A stretch of 64,000 nucleotides of DNA from Hyphomicrobiales bacterium (GCA_021732215.1 JAKFVL010000011.1:46520-110519), one strand, 5' to 3'. Shown: positions 35,749-46,372, numbered from the stretch's first letter. The notes: a model not told the origin generated them from the letters alone. Program-made: numbers and translations.

Positions 35749-37422
35749 ATGGCGCTTATCAGCTCGAAACGTTTGGGAGCAAGGCTCAAGAGCCTCCTCG
35801 GAATCCGGGGCCGCCTTGTGCTGATGGCGCTGATTCTCGTCGCACCGATGATGGTCGACCGGGTCCGGGTCCTCGAACAAAACCGAAACCAGCAGATTCA
35901 GAATGCAGCGGCGGAGCTTCGCGCGATCGCCCGCAACAGCGCGGCGGCCGAGCGCGAGGTGATTTCCTCGATCGAAGCACTGCTGAAATCATCGGCCTAT
36001 ATCTATGCAATCGCATCCCAGCAGGGCCGCGGTTGCGCGATCCTGAGGGCAAGCCTTCAGGTCGATCTGCCATGGATCAAAAGCATGTCGGTTGCCGACA
36101 TCAACGGCACCGTCAAATGCTCGACGATGCCGAGTGTCGTCGGCATCGACGTCAGCGACCGTACATTCTTCAAGAACGTGCTGGACACTCACGAGTTCAC
36201 GCTGAGCGACTTTTTCATGGGCCGCGGATCGAAAACGCCGTCGATCGCTGCGGCATACTCCACGCTAGCATTCGACGAGCGCGACCCGGCTATCATCATT
36301 TCCAGCGTCGATCTCGAATGGCTGGCGAAGATCATCGCGCTCCCGGAGAACCGTCCCGGATTGCAAGCCTTTCTGATTGATGGGCAAGGAACCATCGTTG
36401 CGGAGCGCCCGGAAAGAGCAGATCGCGTTGGCAAGCCGATGGACGATCTCCCGATGCTTGGCGTAATCGGAAAACGCGAAAGTGGTTCGCTGTCGATGAT
36501 GTCGGAGAACGGCGCCAGGAAGATGCTCGCTTATCATCGCGTGTCGGGCACCAACCTGCGCACCATCGTTCGCATCGACGAATCCATCATGCTGGCCCAG
36601 ATCAACGCCGACATCCGCCGCGCCTACATTCAGCTTGCTATCGTCGTTCTGATCGCGCTCGGCGGCGCCTGGTTCACCAGCGAACGGCTCATTATCCGCC
36701 CGATCCGTTCGATGACGGCAATGGCCCGCCGCTTCGGCATGGGCGACTGGAGCGTGCGCGCGACCCGGACCGGGATGCCGGCGGAATTCGTGCCGCTGGC
36801 GCGTGCTTTCAATATCATGGCCGTGCAGCTTGCCGGGCGCGAGCGCGAACTCGTGGCCAACAACGACCGGCTGACCGTGATGGCATCGAACGATCTCATC
36901 TCCGGCCTCGCCAACCGCCGCGGCTTCCAGAGCCGCCTTGATTTCGAATGGCTGAAGGCGGAGCAGACCGGAGCCGCGGTCGCGCTGCTGATGATCGACG
37001 TCGATCACTTCAAGCCGTTCAACGATACCTACGGTCACCCCGAGGGCGATGTCTGCCTCGGCCGCATCGGCGAAACGCTGGCTGCGGTCGCGAGTGACAC
37101 GGCGGGCTTCGCCGCGCGCTATGGCGGCGAAGAGTTTTGTCTGCTGCTGCCGGGCGCGGACACGGCGCTGGCCCTGGCCGTCGCCGAGATGGTGCGAACC
37201 CGAATCGAGGCGCTGGCGATTCCGCACATCGGAAGCGAATTCGGGCGAGTCACGGTCAGCGCGGGCGTGGCCCACGCTCAACCGAGCGGCATCCAGGCGC
37301 CGGTCGACCTGATCGAGGCTGCCGATGCCGCCCTTTACCAGGCCAAGAGCGGCGGCCGGAACCTCGTGATCGAGCATGGCTTGATCTGCCGCATCGATCG
37401 CGCGATGGCACTGGCCAGCTAG
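35749..37422 (+). CDS. Diguanylate cyclase with sensor, HAMP and GGDEF domains
   Basis: A 557-residue membrane protein making c-di-GMP. Membrane segment near residues 20-40, a large periplasmic sensor region to about 285, a second segment near 285-305, a HAMP-like linker, and a GGDEF domain with GGEEF at 459-463 and RYGGEEF context. Upstream of GGEEF, the inhibitory RxxD site position reads DTAG, so product inhibition by that site is not expected. ATG 35749 has GGGGGACGGA upstream. The stop codon touches a repeat. Confidence 0.94.
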   Translation: MALISSKRLGARLKSLLGIRGRLVLMALILVAPMMVDRVRVLEQNRNQQIQNAAAELRAIARNSAAAEREVISSIEALLKSSAYIYAIASQQGRGCAILRASLQVDLPWIKSMSVADINGTVKCSTMPSVVGIDVSDRTFFKNVLDTHEFTLSDFFMGRGSKTPSIAAAYSTLAFDERDPAIIISSVDLEWLAKIIALPENRPGLQAFLIDGQGTIVAERPERADRVGKPMDDLPMLGVIGKRESGSLSMMSENGARKMLAYHRVSGTNLRTIVRIDESIMLAQINADIRRAYIQLAIVVLIALGGAWFTSERLIIRPIRSMTAMARRFGMGDWSVRATRTGMPAEFVPLARAFNIMAVQLAGRERELVANNDRLTVMASNDLISGLANRRGFQSRLDFEWLKAEQTGAAVALLMIDVDHFKPFNDTYGHPEGDVCLGRIGETLAAVASDTAGFAARYGGEEFCLLLPGADTALALAVAEMVRTRIEALAIPHIGSEFGRVTVSAGVAHAQPSGIQAPVDLIEAADAALYQAKSGGRNLVIEHGLICRIDRAMALAS

Positions 37423-37470
37423 AGCATGATCCGGAAAAGTGTGCAGCGGTTTTCCGAAAAGATCATGCTC
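37422..37470. repeat. Palindromic intergenic repeat, family A, copy 2
   Basis: Perfect end arms GAGCATGATC (37422-37431) and GATCATGCTC (37461-37470). The centre (CGGAAAAGTGTGCAGCGGTT) is like copies 1 and 3. It starts at the last base of the diguanylate cyclase stop codon. Confidence 0.85.
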
Positions 37471-37480
37471 AAACAACAAG

Positions 37481-37523
37481 CTAAAGCGTGATGACGATTC
37501 ATCCCGATCTCATCGCGCTTTAG
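37481..37523. repeat. Hairpin-forming intergenic repeat
   Basis: Arms CTAAAGCGTGATGA (37481-37494) and TCATCGCGCTTTAG (37510-37523) pair at 13 of 14 positions, with a 15-base loop. Ten bases after the family A copy 2, between the diguanylate cyclase gene and leuS. Confidence 0.7.
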
Positions 37524-37643
37524 CCGATTTTCCCTGATATCGTGAGGTTGCGGGCGTTGACCCGCCAATGCCTTTTATGGCCTAGTCAGCCGCAAAATTG
37601 GCGCGAGATCGCGCTAAGGCACTGACAAGACATCGATTTCATC

Positions 37644-40277
37644 ATGACCTCGCAACGCTATAACGCCCGCGAATCCGAGCCCCGCTGGCAGAAGATCTGG
37701 GACGAGCGCGACATCTTCGCGACCCGAAACGACGATCCGAAGCCCAAATACTACGTGCTCGAGATGTTTCCGTATCCGTCGGGCCGCATCCACATGGGTC
37801 ACGTCCGCAACTATGCGATGGGCGACGTGGTCGCGCGCTACAAGCGCGCCAAGGGCTTCAGCGTGCTGCATCCGATGGGATGGGACGCATTCGGCATGCC
37901 GGCTGAGAATGCGGCGATGGCCAACAAGGTCCACCCCAAAGCGTGGACCTACCAGAACATCGCGGCGATGAAGGCACAGCTCAAGTCGATGGGGCTGTCC
38001 CTCGACTGGAGCCGCGAGATCGCAACCTGCGATCCGTCCTACTACAAACACCAGCAGGCGATGTTTCTCGACTTCCTCAAGGCCGGGCTGGCCGAGCGCA
38101 AGCTCGGGGGCGTCAACTGGGACCCGGTCGATCAGACTGTGCTCGCCAACGAGCAGGTGATCGACGGCCGGGGCTGGCGCTCGGGCGCCGAGGTCGAGCA
38201 GCGCGAAATGATGCAGTGGTATTTCGCGATCACGAAGTTTTCCGACGACCTCCTTGCCAAGCTCGACACACTCACGCGCTGGCCGGAGAAGGTGCGCGTG
38301 ATGCAGCAGAAGTGGATCGGCCGCTCCGAAGGACTGGCGTTACGTTTCGCACTCGATCCGCACACCACGCCGCAAGGCGAGCAAGAGCTTGAGGTGTTCA
38401 CCACCCGGCCCGACACCTTGTTCGGTGCCAAATTCATGGCGCTGTCGCCCGATCATCCGCTCGCAACCGCCACCGCGGCCAATAACCCCGCGCTGGCGGA
38501 GTTCATCGCCGAGTGCAAGCGCCAGGGCACCGCGGCAAAGATCATCGAAACAGCCGAGAAGCAGGGCTTCGATACAGGCATCCGCGCGATACACCCATTC
38601 GATCCGTCATGGCAGCTCCCGGTCTATGTCGCCAACTTCGTGCTGATGAGCTACGGCACCGGTGCGATCTTCGGCTGTCCGGCGCACGACCAGCGCGACC
38701 TCGACTTCGTCAATAAATATGGGCTGGGCAATACGCCCGTGGTTTGTCCCGACGGACAGGACCCGGCGACATTCGTCATCACCGACACCGCCTATGACGG
38801 CGACGGCAAGATGATCAACTCGCGATTCCTCGATGGAATGATCATCGCGGAAGCGAAGGAAGAAGTAGCCAGAAGGCTGGAGCGCGAAACCATCGGCAAT
38901 CGCGCTGTAGCGGAGCGCCAAGTCAAATTCCGCCTGCGTGACTGGGGTATCTCGCGTCAGCGCTATTGGGGTTGCCCGATCCCGGTCGTCCACTGCGAGG
39001 ACTGCGGCATCGTACCCGTGCCGGCGGCCGAGTTGCCGGTGAAACTGCCCGACGACGTCAGCTTCGACCGTCCCGGCAATCCGCTGCTTCGCCACGAGGC
39101 GTGGCGCAACGTCCCGTGCCCTCGATGTGGCAAGCCGGCGCACCGCGAAACCGACACCATGGATACATTCGTGGACTCGTCGTGGTACTTCGTGCGCTTC
39201 ACCGATCCATGGAACGAAGACGCGCCGACCACGCCCGCGGTCGCCAACAAGATGCTGCCGGTCGATCAGTATATCGGCGGCGTCGAGCACGCGATCCTGC
39301 ATCTGCTCTACAGCCGCTTCTTCACCCGCGCGATGCAGATCACGGGTCATGTCGCGATGGACGAGCCGTTCGACGGCATGTTCACGCAAGGCATGGTGGT
39401 GCACGAGACCTATCGCAAGACGGATGGCGAATGGGTCACGCCTGCCGAAATCAAGATTTCGGCAACCGGCGACAAGCGCAGCGCGACGCTGCTCTCGACC
39501 GGCGAACCGATCGAGATCGGCTCCATCGAGAAGATGTCGAAGTCGAAGCGCAACACAGTCGATCCCGACGATATCATCGATACCTACGGCGCCGACACCG
39601 CGCGCTGGTTTATGCTTTCGGATTCGCCGCCGGATCGCGATGTGATCTGGAGCGAGGAAGGCGTGCAGGGTGCGACCCGCTTCGTGCAACGTGTTTGGCG
39701 GCTCGTGAGCACCGCTGCCAAAAACCTTCCCGGACCCGGCACGCAGGTGGACATGTCAGGCCATGCGAGTGCCAAAGCCTTGCGCATGCAGACGCACCAG
39801 ACTCTGGCTGATGTTTCGAACGGAATCGAGCGGTTGCGCTTCAATACCGCGATCGCAAAGCTCTATACCTTTGTTGGAACACTTCACGAGGTAGTGGACG
39901 ATCCGACTGGAAACTACCGGACAGACCCCGTTTACGGTGCAGCGACGCGAGAGGCTTTCGATATCCTTGTGCGTTTGATTGCCCCGATGATGCCGCACTT
40001 GGCGGAAGAATGCTGGGCGTCCCTCGGACACGAGGGGCTGGTATCGCAGGCTGACTGGCCCGAGGTAGAAGCCGCTTTACTTGTGTCGGATACCATGACG
40101 CTGCCGGTGCAGGTGAACGGCAAGAAGCGGGGGGACATCGTGATCGGCCGGACCGCCTCGAATCAGGAAATTGAGGCTGCCGTTTTGGCCCTCGATGTTG
40201 TAAAGACGGCCCTGAACGGCAAGCCGGCACGCAAGGTGATCGTGGTGCCGCAAAGGATCGTGAATGTTGTCGGCTAG
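37644..40277 (+). CDS. leuS: Leucyl-tRNA synthetase
   Basis: An 877-residue class Ia synthetase that charges tRNA-Leu. It has the HIGH-type motif HMGH (50-53) within [20 protein letters not shown], an editing CP1 domain (about 220-430, with [21 protein letters not shown]), and KMSKS at 630-634, and a C-terminal anticodon region. Length fits bacterial LeuRS. Start ATG 37644 without a clear ribosome site. First gene of leuS-lptE-holA. Confidence 0.98.
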   Translation: MTSQRYNARESEPRWQKIWDERDIFATRNDDPKPKYYVLEMFPYPSGRIHMGHVRNYAMGDVVARYKRAKGFSVLHPMGWDAFGMPAENAAMANKVHPKAWTYQNIAAMKAQLKSMGLSLDWSREIATCDPSYYKHQQAMFLDFLKAGLAERKLGGVNWDPVDQTVLANEQVIDGRGWRSGAEVEQREMMQWYFAITKFSDDLLAKLDTLTRWPEKVRVMQQKWIGRSEGLALRFALDPHTTPQGEQELEVFTTRPDTLFGAKFMALSPDHPLATATAANNPALAEFIAECKRQGTAAKIIETAEKQGFDTGIRAIHPFDPSWQLPVYVANFVLMSYGTGAIFGCPAHDQRDLDFVNKYGLGNTPVVCPDGQDPATFVITDTAYDGDGKMINSRFLDGMIIAEAKEEVARRLERETIGNRAVAERQVKFRLRDWGISRQRYWGCPIPVVHCEDCGIVPVPAAELPVKLPDDVSFDRPGNPLLRHEAWRNVPCPRCGKPAHRETDTMDTFVDSSWYFVRFTDPWNEDAPTTPAVANKMLPVDQYIGGVEHAILHLLYSRFFTRAMQITGHVAMDEPFDGMFTQGMVVHETYRKTDGEWVTPAEIKISATGDKRSATLLSTGEPIEIGSIEKMSKSKRNTVDPDDIIDTYGADTARWFMLSDSPPDRDVIWSEEGVQGATRFVQRVWRLVSTAAKNLPGPGTQVDMSGHASAKALRMQTHQTLADVSNGIERLRFNTAIAKLYTFVGTLHEVVDDPTGNYRTDPVYGAATREAFDILVRLIAPMMPHLAEECWASLGHEGLVSQADWPEVEAALLVSDTMTLPVQVNGKKRGDIVIGRTASNQEIEAAVLALDVVKTALNGKPARKVIVVPQRIVNVVG

Positions 40278-40280
40278 AGA

Positions 40281-40325
40281 CGTGACGCCGAACGGGAACC
40301 GGTTTTCGGACAAGGTCATGCTCGA
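40281..40325. repeat. Palindromic intergenic repeat, family A, copy 3, covering the lptE start
   Basis: GGGAACCGGTTTTCGGACAA then GGTCATGCTC. About 26 of 28 bases agree with copy 1 in its second half. It lies directly after the leuS stop and contains the ATG chosen for lptE (40318). Confidence 0.8.
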
Positions 40326-40878
40326 TCAAAAGCGTGGTTGGCGGACGGCTGCCCGGTTTGTCCTGGTCGCCGCTCTGGCTGCGACGCTGGCCGGCTGCTT
40401 CAGACCGTTGTACGCCGAGAGGCCGCCCGGCGGCGGGCCCGGCGTGCGGGAGCTGCTGGCGGGCGTCGAGGTTCTGCCACTGAACATACCGCAAGGGTCG
40501 CGCGAAGCACGGGTCGGCCAGGAAATCCGCAACGCGCTTCTGTTCAGCCTCTATGGCTCTGCGACCGGCGCTCCGCCGACACACCAGCTGACCATGAGAA
40601 TCCGGGCAAGCAGGCTATCCGTGCTTGTCGACGCCAGGACGACACGGCCGGACATCGATAACTATGGAATCGACGCTGACTATGCCCTGAAGGATATCGT
40701 GACCGGCAAGAACGTCGTGACCGGCTCGGCCGCTGCGCGCGTGTCGTATGATATTCCGGGACAGGAACAGCGCTTCGCTCGACAGCGCGCCTTCCGCGAT
40801 GCCGAGGATCGCGCGGCGAAGGTGATCGCAGATAGCGTCAACGAGCGGCTCGCGTCGTTCTTCGCCTCCGGCATCTAA
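40318..40878 (+). CDS. lptE: LPS-assembly lipoprotein LptE
   Basis: A 186-residue lipoprotein that plugs LptD for lipopolysaccharide delivery to the outer surface. The lipobox is LAGC with Cys27, preceded by a hydrophobic signal (FVLVAALAATLAG). The rest fits the LptE family (FRPLYAERP opening, small mixed alpha-beta domain). Start ATG 40318 puts the Cys at a normal distance; ATG 40264, which overlaps the leuS end and has AAAGGA upstream, would make the signal 44 residues long. The start lies in a repeat element, so this gene may have been given its current 5' end by the repeat. Confidence 0.9.
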   Translation: MLDQKRGWRTAARFVLVAALAATLAGCFRPLYAERPPGGGPGVRELLAGVEVLPLNIPQGSREARVGQEIRNALLFSLYGSATGAPPTHQLTMRIRASRLSVLVDARTTRPDIDNYGIDADYALKDIVTGKNVVTGSAAARVSYDIPGQEQRFARQRAFRDAEDRAAKVIADSVNERLASFFASGI

Positions 40879-40916
40879 GCGTCCCTGCAAAGACGGAATG
40901 AAGGCCCAGACAGACG

Positions 40917-41942
40917 ATGGTCGCACTGCGCGGCAGAGACATCGACGCCTTCCTCGCCAGACCTGACGCTGCGCGACCGATTATCCTGCTGTATGGTCCC
41001 GATGCGGGTCTCGTGCGCGAACGCGCCGATGCCCTGAGCGCATCCGCCGTTGACGATCCCGGCGATCCGTTTGCCATGGTGCGTCTCGACGGCGACGAGC
41101 TGTCGTCAGAACCGTCGCGTCTGGTCGATGAGGCGATGACGGTGCCGCTGTTCGGCGGACGGCGCGCCATCCGCATTCGCGCCGGAACGCGCAGCTTCGC
41201 AAGCGGCGTGGAGACGCTGGTACAGATGCCGCTGAAGGATTGCCGCGTCGTGATCGAAGCCGGCGAACTGCGCCCCGACGCACCGTTGCGCAAGGCATGC
41301 GAGCGCGCCAGGACAGCGGTAGCGATTGGCTGTTACCCGGATGGTGAGCGCGATCTCGCGCGCCTGATCGACGATGAGCTGCGCGCCTCGAAACTGACAA
41401 TCGCGCCGGACGCAAAAACGACTCTGACCGCGCTGCTCGGCGGCGACCGTCAAGCATCGCGCAACGAAATCCGCAAGCTCGCGCTCTATGCCCACGGCAA
41501 GCGCGAGGTCACGCTGGAGGACATCGCGGCCATCGTGACCGATGCGTCGGCGCTGGCCCTCGATCCGATCATCGACGGGGCATTCGCTGGCCAGGCGGCT
41601 GACGTCGAACTCGCTTTCCGCAAGGCGATGGCGTCCGGCGTCTATCCCGGGATGATCATCATGTCGGCGCAGCGTCATGCCGCGCTGTTGCACAAGGCTC
41701 GTCTCAGCGTCGAGGAGGGCTCGCCGGCATCCGCGGTGGTGGACAGCGCATTTCCGCGGCTGCATTTCTCGCGCAAGGGCACGGTCGAGACGGCGCTGCG
41801 CAATTTGAGTTCCGAGCGGCTGCTGCAGATCATCACGCAGCTTGCGGCGACAGCCTTCGAGATGCGCAAGCAGACCGCGCTGGCGCCGACGATTGCCCAG
41901 CGAACGCTGCTGGCGATCGCGGCCAACGCACGGCGGCGCTAA
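40917..41942 (+). CDS. holA: DNA polymerase III subunit delta
   Basis: A 341-residue clamp-loader subunit. Motifs: IILLYGPDAGLVRERADALS, and the middle FGGRRAIRIRAGTRSF, with the clamp-loader three-domain shape. It loads the sliding clamp at the fork. Start ATG 40917, with no strong ribosome site. It ends 1 bp before the parB stop, so it is convergent with parB. Confidence 0.95.
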   Translation: MVALRGRDIDAFLARPDAARPIILLYGPDAGLVRERADALSASAVDDPGDPFAMVRLDGDELSSEPSRLVDEAMTVPLFGGRRAIRIRAGTRSFASGVETLVQMPLKDCRVVIEAGELRPDAPLRKACERARTAVAIGCYPDGERDLARLIDDELRASKLTIAPDAKTTLTALLGGDRQASRNEIRKLALYAHGKREVTLEDIAAIVTDASALALDPIIDGAFAGQAADVELAFRKAMASGVYPGMIIMSAQRHAALLHKARLSVEEGSPASAVVDSAFPRLHFSRKGTVETALRNLSSERLLQIITQLAATAFEMRKQTALAPTIAQRTLLAIAANARRR

Positions 41943-41943
41943 A

Positions 41944-42825
41944 CTACCGCCCTGCTTCCAGTCTGCGCAGAATATCGTCGAGCTGGTCGAGATCGCTGTA
42001 GCTGATCTGAACGACGCCGCCGGGATTCCTGTGATTGACGCTGACCTTCAATCCGAGGACATCGCTGATGCGCTTTTCCAGCGCGATCGTGTCCGCAGCC
42101 TTTGAGGTCTTGCCCACGCGCGCCTTCTGCGCCGGGCGCTCCGGCACACCGGCCTCATGCGCCAGCGCTTCGGTCTGGCGAACATTGAGACCCTCGGCAA
42201 CGATGCGCCTTGCAAGCGTTGAGCCGTCGGCAACGCCGATCAGCGCCCGTGCATGCCCCATCGTCAACTTGCCTTCGGCCAGATAGCCCTGCACCTCGTC
42301 GGGCAGCTTTGTCAGCCGCATCATGTTGGCGACGTGACTGCGGCTCTTGCCGACAATGCGTGCGATGTCGTCCTGGCTCCGTTTGAAATCGTTTGCCAGC
42401 GCATGATAGCCCTGCGCCTCTTCCATCGGGTTCAGATCGGCACGCTGCACGTTTTCGATGATGGCGATTTCCAGCGCGTCGGCGTCGCTGACGTCGATCG
42501 TGACCACCGGCACATCGTGCAGGCCCGCGCGTTGCGACGCCCGCCAGCGCCGCTCGCCGGCGATGATCTCGAAACGATCGGGCGAGCCGCGCACCGGCCG
42601 TACCACGATCGGCTGGATGACGCCGTGCTCCTTGATCGAAGCGGCGAGTTCGTCGAGCTCGGCTTCGGAGAAGGCGCGGCGCGGATTGCGTGCATTGGCT
42701 TTGAGAAATTCAATCGGCACCCGGCGCGGTGTCGCGCGCGGACGATCGACATGCGCGGCCTCGCCGCCGACATCGCCGATCAGGCTCGCAAGTCCACGGC
42801 CCAATCGCGAACGCTCATCGGCCAT
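41944..42825 (-). CDS. parB: Chromosome partitioning protein ParB
   Basis: A 293-residue CTP-dependent clamp that binds parS. The N-end has the ParA-interacting segment (RSRLGRGLASLIGD), the CTP-binding box GERRWRAS with Arg residues is in the right place, and a helix-turn-helix follows (RSQDDIARIVGKSRSHVANMMRLTKLP). The C-end is the dimerisation part. Start at ATG 42825 because GAGGGAG is 6 bases upstream. Sites for it are found in rsmG and between mnmG and mnmE. Confidence 0.97.
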   Translation of the reverse strand: MADERSRLGRGLASLIGDVGGEAAHVDRPRATPRRVPIEFLKANARNPRRAFSEAELDELAASIKEHGVIQPIVVRPVRGSPDRFEIIAGERRWRASQRAGLHDVPVVTIDVSDADALEIAIIENVQRADLNPMEEAQGYHALANDFKRSQDDIARIVGKSRSHVANMMRLTKLPDEVQGYLAEGKLTMGHARALIGVADGSTLARRIVAEGLNVRQTEALAHEAGVPERPAQKARVGKTSKAADTIALEKRISDVLGLKVSVNHRNPGGVVQISYSDLDQLDDILRRLEAGR

Positions 42826-42897
42826 TGCCATCTCCCTCGGACTCAACGCTGAACTCCTGTGACTTCCAATTTCCGTTCGGCCTTCATCGCGAATTAT

Positions 42898-43755
42898 TTA
42901 GTGCGTCCGCAACTCGCGTTCGCGCTGGATCACTTCGGTCGCGAGCTTCAGATAGGCCTCGCTGCCGACGCATTTCAGATCGTAGACCAGCACCGGCTTG
43001 CCGTAAGACGGCGCTTCCGAGATGCGCACGTTGCGCGGGATCATCGTGTCGTAGACCTTCGCTCCCATGAATTGACGCACGTCGGCGACCACCTGATTGG
43101 AGAGGTTGTTGCGTGAGTCGAACATGGTCAGCACGATGCCGTGGATCGACAGGTTGGGATTGAGCGTCGAGCGAACCTGCTCCACCGTTTGCAAGAGTTG
43201 CGACAGGCCTTCGAGTGCGAAAAACTCGCATTGCAGCGGCACCAGGATCGCATGCGATGCCGCCATCGCATTCACAGTCAGAAGATTGAGCGACGGCGGA
43301 CAATCGATCAGCACATAGGTGTAATCGGTGCCGGGCGCTGCATTGGCGTTGAGCGCGCCGATCGCATCGCGCAGGCGGAAGGCGCGATCGCGTGTGGCGC
43401 CAAGCTCGAGTTCAAGCCCGGAGAGATCCATGGTGGACGCAGCGATATGCAGACGCGGCACGGCTGTCTCAACAATCGCCTCGCGCAGATCGGCTTCGCC
43501 GATCAGCACGTCATAGGTCGAGCAATTGCGGTTGCGCCGGTCGATGCCGAGGCCGGTCGATGCGTTGCCCTGCGGATCGAGATCGACGATCAGCACCCGC
43601 TCGCCGATGGCCGCCAGCGCCGTCCCCAAATTGATGGCGGTCGTGGTCTTGCCGACGCCGCCTTTCTGGTTGGCCAGGGAAATGATGCGTGGATGGCCCG
43701 CAGCATTATCGCTGCTGGAACCATCGCCTTGATTTGATTGATCTATTACGGTCAT
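42898..43755 (-). CDS. parA: Chromosome partitioning ATPase ParA
   Basis: A 285-residue deviant Walker ATPase. Walker A KGGVGKTT (31-38), switch II near DLDPQGNASTG, and IDCPPSLNLLTVNAM are present. It moves ParB-parS complexes away from the origin. ATG 43755 lies 1 base after the rsmG stop (TGA-C-ATG), so translation is probably coupled. The start adds a short Asn/Ser-rich tail, as in related species. Confidence 0.97.
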   Translation of the reverse strand: MTVIDQSNQGDGSSSDNAAGHPRIISLANQKGGVGKTTTAINLGTALAAIGERVLIVDLDPQGNASTGLGIDRRNRNCSTYDVLIGEADLREAIVETAVPRLHIAASTMDLSGLELELGATRDRAFRLRDAIGALNANAAPGTDYTYVLIDCPPSLNLLTVNAMAASHAILVPLQCEFFALEGLSQLLQTVEQVRSTLNPNLSIHGIVLTMFDSRNNLSNQVVADVRQFMGAKVYDTMIPRNVRISEAPSYGKPVLVYDLKCVGSEAYLKLATEVIQRERELRTH

Positions 43756-43756
43756 G

Positions 43757-44467
43757 TCAGGTGCCCGGCGATGTTGCAGCGAGGGGATTGCTGCGCCGCA
43801 CAATGCGGTCTACTTCGACAATCCAGCCGTCCCCGCCAGTGCGGCTGCGGTGGAGCCTGGACTCAATATTCCAATATTTAGTAGCTTCCGTCAATTCTGA
43901 CTCTACATCTTGTCCCTTGAGAAACAGAGCTTTAGCGCCCTGCTTCACAATCGGTTCTGCAAATCCGAGCAACAGATGTAGCGGAGCTACCGCCCGGGCT
44001 GTGACGCAATCGACCGGTTTGTGCGAACTGTCCCCGACATTCTCCATATCCAGCTGTCCGATATCCTTGGCGTGGACCCTGCCCGCTGCATCGGAGATCC
44101 GAACGGCCTCGCGCAGAAAGGCCGCCTTCTTCCCGACCCGCTCGACCAGGTGGACCATTCCGCCGGCATCCTTCATCGCGCAGGCCAGCACGACACCTGG
44201 AAAACCTCCGCCGCTGCCGAAATCGAGCCAGGTTCTCGCGGACGGCGCGATATCTAAAAGCTGCAGTGAATCAGAGATATGCCGGGTCCACAGATTTGGA
44301 AGGGTCGAGGTCGCGATCAGGTTGGTTTTGGCCTGCCATTCCAGCAGGACCGCCACATAGCGGTCGAGCCGCGCCTCCGTTTCACGTGAAACAGGAGTGA
44401 GCTTGAGGGCCGCGGACTTGTCTGCCCTCAGATCAATCGGCTTCTCTAAATTTGACGATTTCGCCAT
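43757..44467 (-). CDS. rsmG: 16S rRNA (guanine527-N7) methyltransferase
   Basis: A 236-residue SAM-dependent methyltransferase. SAM site WLDFGSGGGFPGVVLAC and the following VHLVERVGKKAAFLREAVR fit RsmG. AGGAAA lies before ATG 44467. A parS-like 15/16 match occurs inside its 5' region at 44378-44393, and the gene is part of the mnmG-rsmG-parA-parB operon. Confidence 0.97.
   Translation of the reverse strand: MAKSSNLEKPIDLRADKSAALKLTPVSRETEARLDRYVAVLLEWQAKTNLIATSTLPNLWTRHISDSLQLLDIAPSARTWLDFGSGGGFPGVVLACAMKDAGGMVHLVERVGKKAAFLREAVRISDAAGRVHAKDIGQLDMENVGDSSHKPVDCVTARAVAPLHLLLGFAEPIVKQGAKALFLKGQDVESELTEATKYWNIESRLHRSRTGGDGWIVEVDRIVRRSNPLAATSPGT
44378..44393. promoter_or_regulatory. parS-like centromere site inside rsmG
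   Basis: CGTTTCACGTGAAACA, one base off the 16-bp parS consensus TGTTTCACGTGAAACA. Within the rsmG coding region. Confidence 0.85.
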
Positions 44468-44500
44468 CTGGATTTCCTGGCGCGGTCCTCCGGACCGTTA

Positions 44501-46372
44501 TCACGCGCTAGCGGCGGCGCCGCGACGGCTTTCACGCCGAAGATAGGCCGCCAGAATTCCGAGCGCCGCTGGCGTCATGCCATCGATCCGGCCGGCCTGC
44601 CCGACCGTCATCGGCCGCGCTGCTTCGAGCTTGTTACGCGCTTCGTTGGAGAGCCCCGGCACAACGCTGTAGTCGATGTCGGTCAGCATCAGTCCTTCAT
44701 CGCGGCGGAAGGCTTCGAGGTCCGCATTCTGGCGCTTGAGATAGACATCGTAGGTCGCATCGATCTCGACATGCTCCGCGATCGACGCATCGACGTTGGA
44801 AAGCTCAGGCCATATCGCCGCAAGATTGCCCCAACATATCTCCGGATATGCGAGCAGCTCGAACGCGCTTCGGCGCTGTCCGTCGCGATTCAAGTTAAGC
44901 CCGTTTCGCAGGCCTTCCGTGGGTGTCAGCGACAACGACTTGGTCAATGCCTTCGCAGCATTCAACGACGCCATCTTTTTCATGTGAAACGAACTGCGAG
45001 CTTCACCAACGCATCGAAGCGCGACGCCTTTGTCAGTGAGACGCTGATCGGCGTTGTCCGCGCGCAGCGTCAATCGATACTCCGCGCGCGATGTGAACAT
45101 GCGATACGGCTCGGTGATTCCGCGCGTCACCAGATCATCGATCATCACACCGAGATAGCCATCAGCACGATCGAATACGACCTGCTTGCTACCGCTGGCG
45201 AGCAGCGCGGCGTTCAAGCCCGCGACAAGTCCCTGCGCGCCAGCCTCTTCGTAGCCCGTGGTGCCGTTGATCTGCCCGGCCAGGAAAAGACCCGGCACGC
45301 GCCTGGTCTGCAGTGTCGGATCGAGCTCGCGCGGATCGACGTGATCGTATTCGATCGCATACCCAGGCCGGACCATGCGGGTACGTTCCAGACCCGGGAT
45401 CGAGGCGATAATGGCGAGCTGGACGTCCTCCGGCAGCGATGTGGAGATGCCATTGGGATAGACCGTCGTATCGTCGAGGCCTTCGGGCTCGAGGAAGATC
45501 TGATGGCCGTCCCGATCGCCAAAACGGACGATCTTGTCCTCGATCGAGGGGCAATAGCGCGGCCCCCGGCTTTGAATCTGGCCCGAATACATCGGCGAGC
45601 GATGCACGTTGGCCCTTATCGCCTCGTGGGTCGCCACAGTGGTCCGGGTGATGCCGCACTGGACCTGCGGCGTTGTGATCGTCCGCGTCAACACTGAGAA
45701 CGGCTCCGGCGGATCGTCACCAGGCTGCATTTCGACGGTACTCCAGTCGATGGTGGAGCCATCGAGCCGCGGCGGTGTACCAGTCTTCAATCGTCCAAGC
45801 GTAAACCCGGCCCACTCGAAAGCCTTTGAAAGTCCCAGCGATGGCGCTTCATCTAAACGTCCGGCAGGCCATGATTTCTCGCCGAGATGGATCAAACCAC
45901 GCAAGAATGTGCCAGTCGTGATTACGACCGCCGCGGCTCGCAACTCGCGGCCATCAGCGAGGCGGATGCCGGTGATACGACCATCGGTTTGAATCAGATC
46001 GTCGGCCTCGCCTTCGATCACCAACAGATCGGCCGTTTCGAGGATCGCGGCCTGCATCGCGGCCGCATAGAGCTTTCGATCAGCTTGGGCACGCGGGCCA
46101 CGCACGGCGGGACCCTTACGGCGGTTGAGAAGCCTGAACTGAATGCCAGCTCGATCGGCCACCCGGCCCATCAGACCATCAAGAGCATCGATCTCGCGGA
46201 CCAGATGACCCTTGCCGAGCCCTCCAATCGCAGGGTTACAGGACATGGCACCAACTGTCGCAAACCGGTGCGTAACCAGCGCGGTCCTTGCACCCATGCG
46301 CGCGGACGCTGCCGCGGCTTCGCAGCCCGCGTGGCCTCCCCCGATGACGATAACGTCGAATGAATCTGACAT
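44501..46372 (-). CDS. mnmG: tRNA uridine-5-carboxymethylaminomethyl modification enzyme, large subunit
   Basis: A 623-residue FAD enzyme that with MnmE modifies wobble uridine 34 of several tRNAs. FAD motif [14 protein letters not shown] (7-20), and the typical [21 protein letters not shown]. The C-terminal domain that binds tRNA is present. Length fits. Start ATG 46372, weak ribosome site. It is followed by rsmG with 33 bp between them. Confidence 0.98.
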   Translation of the reverse strand: MSDSFDVIVIGGGHAGCEAAAASARMGARTALVTHRFATVGAMSCNPAIGGLGKGHLVREIDALDGLMGRVADRAGIQFRLLNRRKGPAVRGPRAQADRKLYAAAMQAAILETADLLVIEGEADDLIQTDGRITGIRLADGRELRAAAVVITTGTFLRGLIHLGEKSWPAGRLDEAPSLGLSKAFEWAGFTLGRLKTGTPPRLDGSTIDWSTVEMQPGDDPPEPFSVLTRTITTPQVQCGITRTTVATHEAIRANVHRSPMYSGQIQSRGPRYCPSIEDKIVRFGDRDGHQIFLEPEGLDDTTVYPNGISTSLPEDVQLAIIASIPGLERTRMVRPGYAIEYDHVDPRELDPTLQTRRVPGLFLAGQINGTTGYEEAGAQGLVAGLNAALLASGSKQVVFDRADGYLGVMIDDLVTRGITEPYRMFTSRAEYRLTLRADNADQRLTDKGVALRCVGEARSSFHMKKMASLNAAKALTKSLSLTPTEGLRNGLNLNRDGQRRSAFELLAYPEICWGNLAAIWPELSNVDASIAEHVEIDATYDVYLKRQNADLEAFRRDEGLMLTDIDYSVVPGLSNEARNKLEAARPMTVGQAGRIDGMTPAALGILAAYLRRESRRGAAASA

